Positions 10,178-19,751 are shown, counted from the stretch's first letter. The stretch is 64,000 bases of DNA from Burkholderia anthina (GCF_001547525.1 NZ_CM003768.1:3348001-3412000); one strand, 5' to 3'. The notes: generated by a model not told the origin, from the sequence alone. Numbers and translations: made by a program.

Positions 10178-10241
10178 TTACGCGGGGTGGCGGCCCGGTT
10201 ACCGTGCATTACAGTTCCCTTGCGCGGTAACCCGCAGTAAC
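10178..10241. promoter_or_regulatory. GTTAC/GTAAC repeat array, probable response-regulator operator
   Basis: Five pentamers lie between the divergent Spy-like and regulator genes: GTTAC at about 10177 and 10198, ATTAC at 10208, GTAAC at 10227 and 10237. The pairs 10198/10208 and 10227/10237 are 10 bases apart and point toward each other. GTAAC-N5-GTAAC resembles the CpxR box (GTAAA-N5-GTAAA), and 10-bp tandem half-sites are typical of OmpR-family dimers. Confidence 0.6.
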
Positions 10242-10298
10242 CCTTTCGTCCCTTTGTTTCGTTCTTCGACTCCACCCTCGCGCGCTAAACTTCGAGCC

Positions 10299-11024
10299 AT
10301 GACTACCCAGATCCTCATCGTCGACGACGACCAAGAACTCCGAGACCTGCTGCGCGACTATCTCGTGCGCCAGGGGATGGAAGTGTCCGTGCTGCACGAC
10401 GCGGCGACGCTCGAGAAGCGCCTCGAGCGCGAGCGGCCCGACCTCATCGTCCTGGACCTGATGATGCCGGGCGTGGACGGCCTGACCGCGCTGCGCCAGT
10501 TGCGCGCGGCCGGCGACGACATCCCCGTGATCATGCTGACCGCGCGGGCGGACGACGTCGACCGCATCGTCGGGCTCGAGCTCGGCGCGGACGACTACCT
10601 CGGCAAGCCGTTCAACCCGCGCGAGCTGCTCGCGCGCGTGCAGGCCGTGCTGCGCCGCCGCCGCGCGACGCCGTCGGCCGCCGCGCCCGAGCAGCGCGAG
10701 CCGTTCGCGTTCGGCCGCTTCCTGCTCGATTTCCAGGCGCGCACGCTGTCGGTCGACGGCAAGCCGGCCACGCTGTCGAGCAGCGAATTCGCGCTGCTGA
10801 AGATCTTCGTGAACCATGCGCTGCGCACGCTCACGCGCGAGCGGCTGCTCGAGCTGCTGCACGGGCCCGAGTACGACGGCACCGACCGCGGCATCGACGT
10901 CCAGGTATGGCGCCTGCGCCGCATCCTCGAAACGGATCCGTCGACGCCGCGCTTCATCCAGACGGTCCGCGGGCGCGGCTACGTGTTCGTGCCCGACGGC
11001 GAGGCCCATGCGCAAACCCATTGA
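10299..11024 (+). CDS. OmpR-family response regulator
   Basis: 241-residue cytoplasmic regulator. Receiver domain with acidic pocket VDDD (10-12), phosphorylation site Asp53 in VLDLMMPG, and the Lys of GKPFNPRELLARV. The C-terminal OmpR/PhoB winged helix carries DRGIDVQVWRLRRILE and ends GRGYVF. The sequence is closest to OmpR (GLELGADDYLGKPFNPREL), but the context with a Spy/CpxP-like partner suggests an envelope-stress role. The kinase start overlaps its end by 17 bases. Confidence 0.93.
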   Translation: MTTQILIVDDDQELRDLLRDYLVRQGMEVSVLHDAATLEKRLERERPDLIVLDLMMPGVDGLTALRQLRAAGDDIPVIMLTARADDVDRIVGLELGADDYLGKPFNPRELLARVQAVLRRRRATPSAAAPEQREPFAFGRFLLDFQARTLSVDGKPATLSSSEFALLKIFVNHALRTLTRERLLELLHGPEYDGTDRGIDVQVWRLRRILETDPSTPRFIQTVRGRGYVFVPDGEAHAQTH

Positions 11025-12324
11025 TTCACTGTTCGGGCGGCTGGCGCTGCTCGTCGTCGGCGTCCTGCTGCTGTCGCACTTCGCGTGGTTCTTCGCGATG
11101 CGGCTCGAGCGCAACCAGATGCAGACGCGTTATGCGGTCGAGGAGGCCGCGTTCCTCGTCGATGCGGTGCGCCAGCACGTCGCGCGCACGCCCGACCAGC
11201 CGCTGCCGTCGCGCGTGAGGCTCGTGTCGCCGGATAGCGCCGACGTGCCGAAGGGCGGCGATTCGGGGCTGCCGCCGCCGCTGAAGCGGTTTCGCGACGA
11301 CGTGAGCGAGCGCATGCCGCCCGGCACGCAGGTCGAGATCGGCGCGCCCGGCCATCCGCCGGTGCTGTGGGTGAAGGAGCCGGCCGACCGCAACTGGATC
11401 GTGGTCCCCGTGCAGCCGCTGCGGCCGCCGCGCTCGCTCGACCGGATGCTGCTGTGGCTCGGCACGATCTTCTCGGCCGGCGTGATCGCCGCGCTGTTCG
11501 CCGCCTGGCAGTTGCAGCAGCCGCTGCGCTCGCTCGCGCGCGCGGTCGCGCGTTTCGGCCGCGGGCAACCGGTGCCGCCGCTGCGCGAACGCGGCCCGCG
11601 CGAGCTGCGTCAGCTCACGCGCGGCTTCAATCAGATGGTGGAGCAGGTATCGCAGGCCGAGAGCGATCGCGCGGTGATGCTGGCCGGCGTCGCGCACGAC
11701 CTGCGCACGCCGCTCGCGCGGATGCGCCTGCGGGCCGAAATGATGGACGACGCGCGGCTGCGCGACGGCGTCGTGCGCGACGTCGACTCGATGTCGCACA
11801 TCGTCGACCAGTTCCTGGTATTCGCACACGGCGGGGCCGACCGCAGCGAGCCGGTGCCGGTCGATCAGGCCTGCGAGCGGATCGCGCGCAGCTATCGTGC
11901 GGTCGCGCCGAACGCGCCGACGGTCCAGACGCGGCTGGAAGCCGATCCCGGCTTTCGGCTGCCGACGGCGACGCTCGACCGGATCCTGTCGAACCTGCTG
12001 GACAACGCGCATGCGTACGGCGCGCCGCCCGTATTCGTGGAGACGGCGCGCACGCCGGCCGGCTACGTGCTGTCGGTCAGCGACAGCGGCGGCGGCATCG
12101 CGCCGCGCGACCTCGCGGCCGCCACGCGGCCGTTCGTGCGGCTCGATCCCGCGCGCGGCGGCAACGGCCACAGCGGGCTCGGGCTCGCGATCGTCGAGCG
12201 GCTCGTGCTCAGGCTCGGTGGCGCATGCGACATCGGCAATCGCCCCGAAGGCGGCCTGCGTGTGTCGATGACGTTCCCGTTCGAGGCCGTGCCGAAGGAC
12301 GAACCTCACGAACAAGCCGCATGA
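11008..12324 (+). CDS. EnvZ-like sensor histidine kinase
   Basis: 438-residue inner-membrane kinase paired with the preceding regulator. TM helix near residues 10-30, periplasmic sensor of about 120 residues, second TM (LLWLGTIFSAGVIAALFAAWQL), HAMP, then the H-box GVAHDLRTPLARM with His230, N-box LSNLLDNAHAYG, and G-boxes SDSGGGI and GHSGLGLAIVERL. The dimerisation segment resembles EnvZ. The ATG lies inside the regulator gene, so the two are translationally coupled. Confidence 0.93.
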   Translation: MRKPIDSLFGRLALLVVGVLLLSHFAWFFAMRLERNQMQTRYAVEEAAFLVDAVRQHVARTPDQPLPSRVRLVSPDSADVPKGGDSGLPPPLKRFRDDVSERMPPGTQVEIGAPGHPPVLWVKEPADRNWIVVPVQPLRPPRSLDRMLLWLGTIFSAGVIAALFAAWQLQQPLRSLARAVARFGRGQPVPPLRERGPRELRQLTRGFNQMVEQVSQAESDRAVMLAGVAHDLRTPLARMRLRAEMMDDARLRDGVVRDVDSMSHIVDQFLVFAHGGADRSEPVPVDQACERIARSYRAVAPNAPTVQTRLEADPGFRLPTATLDRILSNLLDNAHAYGAPPVFVETARTPAGYVLSVSDSGGGIAPRDLAAATRPFVRLDPARGGNGHSGLGLAIVERLVLRLGGACDIGNRPEGGLRVSMTFPFEAVPKDEPHEQAA

Positions 12325-12330
12325 GCGGCT

Positions 12331-12360
12331 GCGGCGCCTGCCCGGCCGGGCAGGCGCCGC
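12331..12360. terminator. 30-bp perfect palindrome between convergent genes
   Basis: A perfect 15-bp inverted repeat, half-site GCGGCGCCTGCCCGG, between the kinase stop (12324) and the next convergent gene (12367). There is no U-tract on either side, so it is probably a bidirectional Rho-assisted terminator or 3'-end stabiliser. Confidence 0.5.
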
Positions 12361-12366
12361 GCGGCT

Positions 12367-12633
12367 TCATTCGCCGAACAGCGTGCCGAGCGTCTCGGCC
12401 GCATTGCTGTCGATCGTGTTGTAGGTCACCGTGGTGGCCTCGAAGATATAGACGGTCGTATACCGGCCGAGGCGCTCCAGGATTTCCTCCTGCAGCGATT
12501 CCGGCACGACGTTCATGTTCAGGTACCATGCCGTGGACGACAGCCGCGTCTGGAACGACCCGTACTCCTGCATCAGTTCATAGAACGCGTCGGCATCCTG
12601 ATCGCGACAGACGATCACCAAGTTTCCTGCCAT
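12367..12633 (-). CDS. Small SinR/Cas2-like hypothetical protein
   Basis: 88-residue cytoplasmic protein of unknown function. It starts MAGNLVIVCRDQDADAFYELM, has a central SSTAWYLNMN segment and ends in a second strand (TTVYIFEAT). This strand-helix-strand layout with an STaWyl core resembles the ferredoxin-like Cas2/VapD/SinR fold; that is pattern-based and unproven. No CRISPR array is nearby. The start at 12633 is set by the ribosome site GGAGGAAGGG; an upstream open extension is ignored. Confidence 0.65.
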   Translation of the reverse strand: MAGNLVIVCRDQDADAFYELMQEYGSFQTRLSSTAWYLNMNVVPESLQEEILERLGRYTTVYIFEATTVTYNTIDSNAAETLGTLFGE

Positions 12634-13133
12634 TCCCTTCCTCCCGCTCGTCGGTCGATCCCCGTGGCCTGTTGACAGAGGGCCGTGCACATTGCCGCGA
12701 CACGGCCGAACCGGACCCGGGGGCTAGCCCCGATCATACCTGCTTCACCGTATCCGGCTGCTGATGCCGCACAGGGTTTGTGGCCGCATGCGGGTGGCGG
12801 GTTCACGGCCGGGCCGGATCACGGCATAATTCGGGCCTGCGTGCCGGCCGCAGGATCGCGGCCGGGCCGTTCCGTACCGCGCGCCCGCCATCCGTCCATG
12901 CGCCGGGCACGATCCCTGCGCTGCCCGCGCCGTCCCGGACGGTTGTGCCTGAAATACAGGTTGGTGTAGTGTCGTGCCGTCGCGGCCCGGCTCGACCGGC
13001 CGCGGCCGCGTGTGCGCGCACGGCGCGCCGCGCGCGCGAAATCGCCAGTCAATCGAATTACCGCGCCCGTGCGCTTTGCCATGAATCAACATCGACTGCC
13101 GGCTTCGTTCGGCCTTACCGGGGAGGGCGCCTG
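12634..13133. other. Intergenic region upstream of fused permease gene
   Basis: 500 bp without a supportable gene. It must carry the promoters of the small minus-strand gene and of the permease operon. I see no riboswitch-like structure or clear -35/-10 pair. Confidence 0.4.
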
Positions 13134-14891
13134 ATGAACGTCGGATTCTTCAATCCGAACCGGACCGCCAACGCATCCGCGTGGCGCGTGCTGCCGAACC
13201 GGTGGGACTTCATCGCCTTTCCGCTGATCATCTGCCTGATCGCGATGGCGGTGGTCGGCTTCCACGAAACGATGGCGCCGATCGGCGTGCTGCAGACGCA
13301 GAAGATCTCGCTCGATCCGTCGAACCTGCCCGAATACGCGTTGCGCACCACGCTGCGGATGCTCGCCGCGATGGTCGCGTCGCTCGCGTTCACGCTCGTC
13401 TACGGCACGCTCGCGGCCAAGAGCCGCCGCGCGGGCATGGTGCTGATCCCGATCCTCGACATCCTGCAGTCGGTGCCGGTGCTCGGTTTCATCTCGTTTA
13501 CGGTCACGTTCTTCCTCGCGCTGTTCCCGAGCCGCGTGCTCGGCGCCGAGCTGGCCGCGATCTTCGCGATCTTCACGAGCCAGGCGTGGAACATGACGTT
13601 CAGCTTCTACCAGTCGCTGCGCACGGTGCCGCGCGACCTGGACGAAGTGTCGCGCGGCTTCCACCTGACGTCCTGGCAGCGCTTCTGGAAGCTCGAGGTG
13701 CCGTTCTCGATGCCGGGCCTGATCTGGAACATGATGATGTCGATGTCGGGCGGCTGGTTCTTCGTCGTCGCGTCGGAGGCGATCACCGTCGGCAACCAGA
13801 CGATCACGCTGCCGGGCATCGGCGCGTATCTCGCGCAGGCGATCTCGGACAAGAACTTCGGCGCGATCGGCTGGGTGATCCTGACGATGACGGTCGTGAT
13901 CCTCGCGTACGACCAGTTCCTGTTCCGCCCGCTCATCGCGTGGGCCGACAAGTTCCGGATGGAGAACACCGCGTCGGGCGATGCGCCGCAGTCGTGGCTG
14001 CTGGACCTCGTGCGCCGCACGCGGCTGATTCATCAGCTGCTCGTGCCGGCCGGCTGGTTCTTCGCGAAGGCCGCGCGGATTCCGCTGCGCCTGCCGCTGT
14101 CGGGCGCGATGCGCTTCACGCTGCCGAAAGTCGAGAAGAAGGCGTCGCGCACGGTCGACATCGCGTGGGCCGGGCTCGTGCTGATCGGCACCGCCTATAT
14201 CGTGTGGCGCGTCGTGAGTTTCGTCGCCACCGGCGTGACGATGGCCGAAGTCGGCCACGTGCTCGTGCTCGGGCTCATCACGCTGCTGCGCGTGGTCGTG
14301 CTGATCTCGATCGCGTCGGTGATCTGGGTGCCGATCGGCGTGTGGGTCGGGTTGCGCCCGAAGCTGGCCGAGAAGCTGCAGCCGCTCGCGCAGTTCCTCG
14401 CCGCGTTCCCGGCGAACCTGCTGTTCCCGGTGTTCGTGATCGTGATCGCGCGCTTCCACCTGAACCCGGACATCTGGCTGTCGCCGCTGATCGTGCTCGG
14501 CACGCAGTGGTATATCCTGTTCAACGTGATCGCCGGTGCGACGTCCTACCCGAACGACTATCGAGAAGCGGCGACCAACTTCCGCATCCGCGGCTGGCAG
14601 TGGTGGCGCCAGGCGATCCTGCCCGGCATCTTCCCGTACTACGTGACGGGCGCGATCACCGCATCGGGCGGCGCGTGGAACGCGAGCATCGTGTCCGAAG
14701 CCGTGCAGTGGGGCAGCACGCGGATCGAGGCGCACGGCCTCGGCGCCTACATCGCGCAGACCACCGCCGCCGGCGATTTTCCGAAAATCATCCTGGGCAT
14801 CGCCGTGATGTCCCTGTTCGTCACCCTGTTCAACCGCCTGCTGTGGCGCCCGCTGTATGCCTTCGCCGAAGCGAAGCTGCGGCTCGACTGA
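13134..14891 (+). CDS. Fused double permease of a NitT/TauT-type ABC transporter
   Basis: 585-residue inner-membrane protein containing two BPD_transp_1 permease domains in tandem. Each has its own EAA loop: DEVSRGFHLTSWQRFWKLEV (domain 1) and YREAATNFRIRGWQWWRQAI (domain 2). Ordinary NitT/TauT permeases have one domain and form dimers, so this chain would be the whole pore. The ATG at 13134 follows GGGGAGGG; the frame is open 354 bases upstream but noncoding in character. The ATPase starts 22 bases after its stop. Substrate unknown; no binding protein is adjacent. Confidence 0.88.
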   Translation: MNVGFFNPNRTANASAWRVLPNRWDFIAFPLIICLIAMAVVGFHETMAPIGVLQTQKISLDPSNLPEYALRTTLRMLAAMVASLAFTLVYGTLAAKSRRAGMVLIPILDILQSVPVLGFISFTVTFFLALFPSRVLGAELAAIFAIFTSQAWNMTFSFYQSLRTVPRDLDEVSRGFHLTSWQRFWKLEVPFSMPGLIWNMMMSMSGGWFFVVASEAITVGNQTITLPGIGAYLAQAISDKNFGAIGWVILTMTVVILAYDQFLFRPLIAWADKFRMENTASGDAPQSWLLDLVRRTRLIHQLLVPAGWFFAKAARIPLRLPLSGAMRFTLPKVEKKASRTVDIAWAGLVLIGTAYIVWRVVSFVATGVTMAEVGHVLVLGLITLLRVVVLISIASVIWVPIGVWVGLRPKLAEKLQPLAQFLAAFPANLLFPVFVIVIARFHLNPDIWLSPLIVLGTQWYILFNVIAGATSYPNDYREAATNFRIRGWQWWRQAILPGIFPYYVTGAITASGGAWNASIVSEAVQWGSTRIEAHGLGAYIAQTTAAGDFPKIILGIAVMSLFVTLFNRLLWRPLYAFAEAKLRLD

Positions 14892-14913
14892 GACCGATTG
14901 AGAGCGAAACGCG

Positions 14914-16251
14914 ATGCACAATCCGAATGCTGTAAACGCCCCCGTCCAGACGTCCCAGCCGCCGCGCCCCGGTGAAGAAATCCTGCGCGTCGAGCACGTC
15001 TGCCGCGGTTTCAACAAGACGCAGGGCGAGCTGCTCGTGCTCGACGACGCGAACCTGTCGCTGCGCGAAGGCGAGATCGTCGGGCTGCTCGGCCGGTCGG
15101 GCTCGGGCAAGTCGACACTGCTGCGCATCATCGCCGGGCTGATCGAGCCGACCGGCGGCGAAGTGACGTACCTCGGCAAGCCGCTGCGCGGGCCGGCCGA
15201 GGGTGTCGCGATGGTGTTCCAGACCTTCGCGCTGTTCCCGTGGTTGACCGTGCTGCAGAACGTGGAAGCCGGGCTCGAAGCGCTCGGCGTCGGCGCGCGC
15301 GAGCGGCGCGAGCGTGCGCTCGCGGCGATCGACCTGATCGGTCTCGACGGCTTCGAGAACGCGTATCCGCGCGAGCTGTCGGGCGGCATGCGCCAGCGCG
15401 TGGGCTTCGCGCGCGCGCTCGTCGTCGATCCGACGATCCTGCTGATGGACGAGCCGTTCTCCGCGCTCGACGTGCTGACCGCCGAGACGCTGCGTACCGA
15501 TTTGCTCGATCTGTGGACGCAAGGCCGCATGCCGATCAAGTCGGTGCTGATCGTCACGCACAACATCGAGGAAGCGGTGTTCATGTGCGACCGCATTCTC
15601 GTGCTGTCGTCGAACCCGGGCCGCGTGATCGCGGAGATCAAGGTGCCGTTCAAGCACCCGCGCAATCGTCTGGATCCGGCGTTCCGCAAGCTCGTCGACG
15701 ACATCTACGCGAAGATGACGGCCCGCCAGACCGGCGAGGCGACGAAGAAGGGGCTCGAGCTCGGCAGCTGGCTGCCGCAGGTGTCGACCAACCTGATGGC
15801 CGGCCTGATCGAGACGCTCGCGATGGCGCCGTACCACGGCCGCGCGGACATGCCGGAAATCGCGCGCACGCTGCACCTCGAGGTCGACGACCTGTTCCCG
15901 ATCGCGGAAGTACTGCAGTACCTCGGCTTCGCGGACGTGCGCGAAGGCGACGTGTTCCTGACGCCGCCGGGGCGCGTGTTCGCGGAGTTCGGCACGCAGG
16001 AACGCAAGCTGATGTTCGCCGATCACTTGCTGAAGCACGTGCCGCTCGCCGCGCGGATCAAGAAGGTGCTGAACGAGCGCCCGGGCCATCGCGCGCCGCG
16101 CGTGCGCTTCGAGCAGGAGCTCGAGGATTTCCTGTCGGACGGCGCGGCCGAGGAAACGCTCGACGCGGTGATCGACTGGGGGCGTTACGGGGAGATCTTC
16201 TCGTACAACGACCAGACCGAGATCTTCAGCCTCGAGGACGTCGAGTCCTGA
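14914..16251 (+). CDS. NitT/TauT-type ABC ATPase with AAA-associated C-terminal domain
   Basis: 445-residue ATPase that energises the fused permease. The N-terminal nucleotide-binding domain has Walker A GRSGSGKST, signature LSGGMRQRVGFARAL and Walker B ILLMDEPFSALD, with the switch His in VTHNIEEAV. Residues about 300-440 form the extra AAA_assoc_C domain (from LMAGLIETLAMAPYHGRADM to RYGEIFSYNDQTEIFSL), winged-helix-like and probably regulatory. It is the second gene of a two-gene operon. Family nearly certain, substrate unknown. Confidence 0.9.
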   Translation: MHNPNAVNAPVQTSQPPRPGEEILRVEHVCRGFNKTQGELLVLDDANLSLREGEIVGLLGRSGSGKSTLLRIIAGLIEPTGGEVTYLGKPLRGPAEGVAMVFQTFALFPWLTVLQNVEAGLEALGVGARERRERALAAIDLIGLDGFENAYPRELSGGMRQRVGFARALVVDPTILLMDEPFSALDVLTAETLRTDLLDLWTQGRMPIKSVLIVTHNIEEAVFMCDRILVLSSNPGRVIAEIKVPFKHPRNRLDPAFRKLVDDIYAKMTARQTGEATKKGLELGSWLPQVSTNLMAGLIETLAMAPYHGRADMPEIARTLHLEVDDLFPIAEVLQYLGFADVREGDVFLTPPGRVFAEFGTQERKLMFADHLLKHVPLAARIKKVLNERPGHRAPRVRFEQELEDFLSDGAAEETLDAVIDWGRYGEIFSYNDQTEIFSLEDVES

Positions 16252-16751
16252 TGCGATCGGGGTGATTCCGACGCGTCCCGCTGGAATCGCCCCGATGCTC
16301 CCGGCAGCGTGATTCGGCTGCCGCGACCGCCCTCGGCATTCGCAACGAGCGCCGGACGAGGGATCATCCAATTGTCGGATCGCGCTCCTGCTGGAAGCGC
16401 TGCGGATGGCATTCGCCGAGGATGCCGCGGCCGGCTTCGCTTTTCGGCCGCAACGCTTCGTTCACTTCCGCCGCCTTTTTCCCCTTCACCACGCGTTGAA
16501 TGCCTGCCGCATGGTGCGGAGTGCTTCGATCGCCGCGCGATCACGCGCGTCCATCGGCAATAAATATCAGGGATCGATCAACCGATCGACCGGAGGGGAT
16601 TTCGGCGCGGAATACTAAATACTGACAAGTGGTTATGAATTTGCCTACGGTTTGATATATTTGGCGCCTTCAAGGCGGCTGAGAGCGCCTTGTTGGTGCG
16701 ATAGCGTCCAGATCGCGGCGGGTTCGCCCGACAAAAAGAACGAGGTCAATG
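16252..16751. other. Intergenic region ahead of the type VI island
   Basis: 500 bp without a convincing gene. The last 150 bp (16600-16740) are AT-rich, with runs such as ACTAAATACTGACA and GATATATTTGG, and probably hold the vgrG promoter. The drop in GC relative to the flanks is consistent with a junction of acquired DNA. Confidence 0.4.
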
Positions 16752-19751
16752 ATGAGTTTCGCAGGAAACGGAAACCCCGCCGGGATGAGCGGGGGCGGCG
16801 CAGCCTTGGCCGGCGGTTTGACGAACCTGGGTTCGCTTGCCGGCATGGCGGGCCAACTGGGGGCGCTGACCGGCATGCCGGGCGCGGGGCTGCTGGGCGG
16901 TGCCGCGAGCGCGGTGCAACTGGCGCAAACAGGCTTGTCGCTGATGGGCAAGGCTCCGGAGTCGATCGCCGAGGCCATCAACAGCCTGACGGGCGCGCTC
17001 CCGCGCCTGACCCAGGACAATCGCTTCATCACGATCGAAACGCCGCTCGGCCCGGACGTGCTGCTGGTCAGCGCGGCGGTCATCGATGAACACGTCAATC
17101 AACTGACCGAAACACATCTCGACCTGCTTTCCCATCGCAACAATATCGAACCGCAGGAAATCGTCGGGCAGCGGGTCAAGATCACGCTCGAGCCGCAGAG
17201 CCGCAACTTCAGTCTGACGCGTGTCGTGACGTCGGCGGCCGATATCGAGACGAAGCGATATTTCGACGGTTACGTCGCATCGTTCGGCCGCGTCGGAAAG
17301 TCGGGTTCGGTCACCCGCTATGAAATGTCCGTCGTTCCGTGGTTCTGGTTTCTCACGCGCTCGACCGATTGCCGGATTTTCCAGAACCAGACGCCGCAGG
17401 ACATCCTGAGCGACATTTTCCGCGAGATGGGTTTCTCGGATTTCGAGTTCGCGATGCAGGGCGAACGTCCGAAACTCGAGTACATCGTCATGTACGACGA
17501 GTCCTACTACAGTTTCTGCTCGCGCCTGATGGAGCAGGAAGGGCTGATCTGGACGATTCGCTACGAACAGGACAAGCACATCCTCGTGATCGGCGACACC
17601 AACGCGGTGTTCCAGCCGATTCCGAACCTGAAGACGATTCCGTACGAAGCCAACAGTGCCGCCAGCGAGCAGAACGGCATCGATCGATGGGACGAGGCGT
17701 TCAGTTTCCGGGTCGGCAAGATCACGTACCGGGATTTCAACTACAACCAGCCGTCGTCGCAACTAATGCATGTCGAGGTGCCGACCGTCAATCTGAAGCA
17801 CCCGAACATCCAGACGACCGAGCGTTACCAGTTCCATTCGTTGTATGACCACGGCGATGACGGGCAGCGTTACGCGTGCTACGCGATGGAAGCGGAAGAA
17901 GCGCTCGCGCACCGTTTCAACGGCGCCGGTCACGCGCACGGGATGACGACGAGCGGCCGCTTCACGCTGGTCAATCACGGCACGTCCGCCTACAACAACA
18001 AGGACTTCGTGATCCTGCGCGTTCGTCACCAGGTGGCGAACGACTATACCCAGCAGACCTCGAAACTGCCGTACCACAACACGTTTACGTGCCTGCCGAT
18101 CGACATTCCGTTCAGGCCGGAGCGGCGTACGCCCAAGCCGCACATGCAGGGCACCCAGTCCGCGATCGTGGTCGGGCCGAAGGGCGAGGAAATTCACACC
18201 GACGGCAGCCGGGTCAAGCTGCATTTCATGTGGGACCGCCGCGGCAAGCTCGACGGTTCCGATTCGATGTGGGTGCGCGTATCGCAACCGTGGGCAGGCA
18301 AGGGCTGGGGCGGTTCGGCGATTCCGCGGATCGGCCAGGAGGTGCTCGTCTCGTTCAATCAGGGCGATCCGGACAACCCCATCGTCGTCGGCCGCGTGTT
18401 CAACGGCGAATCGGGCAACCCGTATCACGGCAGCGGCGGCCAGACGATGGGGATGCGCAGCCAGACGCACAAGGGCGAGGGTTTCAACGAACTGCGGTTC
18501 TCGGATGTGAACGGCGCCCAGGAAGTTTTTCTGCATGCGCAGAAGGACATGAAGACCATCGTCAAGGATAGCGAATCGCATACGGTCGAATCCGGCGCGC
18601 GGAACGTGTCGGTGCTCAAAGGCGACGAGAGCAAGCACATCGCGGAAGGCAGCCTGTCGGAAAAGATCGCGAAGGCGCGCTTCACGACGGCCAACACCGT
18701 CGGCGTGCAGGCGCTCGCGGGCGATGCCGGGCCGGGCAAGCAGAGCTATCAGGCGACGGACGAGATCGAGCATCGGGTCGGCGCGAGCATCGTGACGCTG
18801 AAGCCGGACAGCATCAAGCTGTCCCACGGCGCCTCGAGCATCCTGATCAATCAGAGCGGCATTTTCCTCGATGGCCCGGTGATCCATCTGAACCAGGGGC
18901 TGTTCGTCACGCCCGAGCAGGCGATGGCGATCGAGTGGGCCAATCAGCAGGCGGTCATCGCGGCGGGTCTCGCGTCAGCCGATCCGAAGGTGCAGGCCGC
19001 GGCACGCAAGCTTCAGGCGACGGTCAAGGCGCAACAACTGGCGAAGCTCGCGGAAGCGGTGTACACGCCCGGGACGGCGCCGCCGGGATGGAAGAACGTG
19101 TCGAACGACCCCGAAGCGCTGAAGAAGTTCGGCATGCGGCCGCAGGATCTGAAGATTCCCGGCAGCAATTTCGGCGCGCAGGTCTATGCGCCCGATCCTG
19201 CGGTGTTCGGCGACAGCATGAAGCCGACGCTGGCCTTCAAGGGCACGCAGCCGACGGTCAAGGAGGACTGGTCGAACAACCTCAGCCAGGGGCTGGGCGA
19301 CAATTCGCCGTACTACGATCGCGCCGTGACCCTCGGCAAGAAGATCCATGGTTCCGGCAATGCGGGCGGCCTCGACCTCACAGGCCATTCGCTCGGCGGC
19401 GGGTTGGCGTCGGCTGCATCGCAGGCGAGCGGCGCGGGCGCGACCACTTTCAACGCGGCAGGCCTCAATCCTGAAACGTTGCCGCTGTACGGCGCCACGC
19501 CGCGGGCGTCGTCGATCACGAACTATCGCGTCGACGGCGACATCCTGACGGGCTCGCAGGAGGGCGGGCTCGGCCCGATCAGCGAGGTGACGTCCCACCT
19601 GATGCCCAAGGCGGTCGGCGAGCAGATCACCATTCCGGGCACCAGCGTGACGACGGTCCAGCGGCACATGATGGGCCAGGTGACGAGCGGGCTGAATACG
19701 ACCGTCGCCGAGCAGCAATCGTCGCTGCTGAGTCAACTTCAGGGACATTGA
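16752..19751 (+). CDS. vgrG: Type VI secretion VgrG tip protein with C-terminal phospholipase domain
   Basis: 999-residue evolved VgrG: the trimeric spike of the T6SS, carrying its own toxin. Residues 1-95 are a Gly/Ala-rich prefix. The gp27-like part (about 95-450) contains FLTRSTDCRIFQNQTPQDIL; the OB/gp5 part contains GSDSMWVRVSQPWAGKGWG; the DUF2345-like needle ends near ILINQSGIFLDGPVIHLNQG. The C-terminus (about 750-999) is an alpha/beta-hydrolase with GHSLGGG and candidate nucleophile Ser880, plus possible Asp (RVDGDIL) and His (VQRHMMG), probably a phospholipase. The ATG at 16752 is 6 bases after GAGG; 16749 is also possible. Confidence 0.9.
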   Translation: MSFAGNGNPAGMSGGGAALAGGLTNLGSLAGMAGQLGALTGMPGAGLLGGAASAVQLAQTGLSLMGKAPESIAEAINSLTGALPRLTQDNRFITIETPLGPDVLLVSAAVIDEHVNQLTETHLDLLSHRNNIEPQEIVGQRVKITLEPQSRNFSLTRVVTSAADIETKRYFDGYVASFGRVGKSGSVTRYEMSVVPWFWFLTRSTDCRIFQNQTPQDILSDIFREMGFSDFEFAMQGERPKLEYIVMYDESYYSFCSRLMEQEGLIWTIRYEQDKHILVIGDTNAVFQPIPNLKTIPYEANSAASEQNGIDRWDEAFSFRVGKITYRDFNYNQPSSQLMHVEVPTVNLKHPNIQTTERYQFHSLYDHGDDGQRYACYAMEAEEALAHRFNGAGHAHGMTTSGRFTLVNHGTSAYNNKDFVILRVRHQVANDYTQQTSKLPYHNTFTCLPIDIPFRPERRTPKPHMQGTQSAIVVGPKGEEIHTDGSRVKLHFMWDRRGKLDGSDSMWVRVSQPWAGKGWGGSAIPRIGQEVLVSFNQGDPDNPIVVGRVFNGESGNPYHGSGGQTMGMRSQTHKGEGFNELRFSDVNGAQEVFLHAQKDMKTIVKDSESHTVESGARNVSVLKGDESKHIAEGSLSEKIAKARFTTANTVGVQALAGDAGPGKQSYQATDEIEHRVGASIVTLKPDSIKLSHGASSILINQSGIFLDGPVIHLNQGLFVTPEQAMAIEWANQQAVIAAGLASADPKVQAAARKLQATVKAQQLAKLAEAVYTPGTAPPGWKNVSNDPEALKKFGMRPQDLKIPGSNFGAQVYAPDPAVFGDSMKPTLAFKGTQPTVKEDWSNNLSQGLGDNSPYYDRAVTLGKKIHGSGNAGGLDLTGHSLGGGLASAASQASGAGATTFNAAGLNPETLPLYGATPRASSITNYRVDGDILTGSQEGGLGPISEVTSHLMPKAVGEQITIPGTSVTTVQRHMMGQVTSGLNTTVAEQQSSLLSQLQGH

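Noticed and set aside
13086..15704. Very long antisense open frame (872 codons) opposite the fused permease and ATPase
   Set aside because: Arg/His/Asp-rich shadow translation caused by high GC; the plus-strand genes have clear domains.
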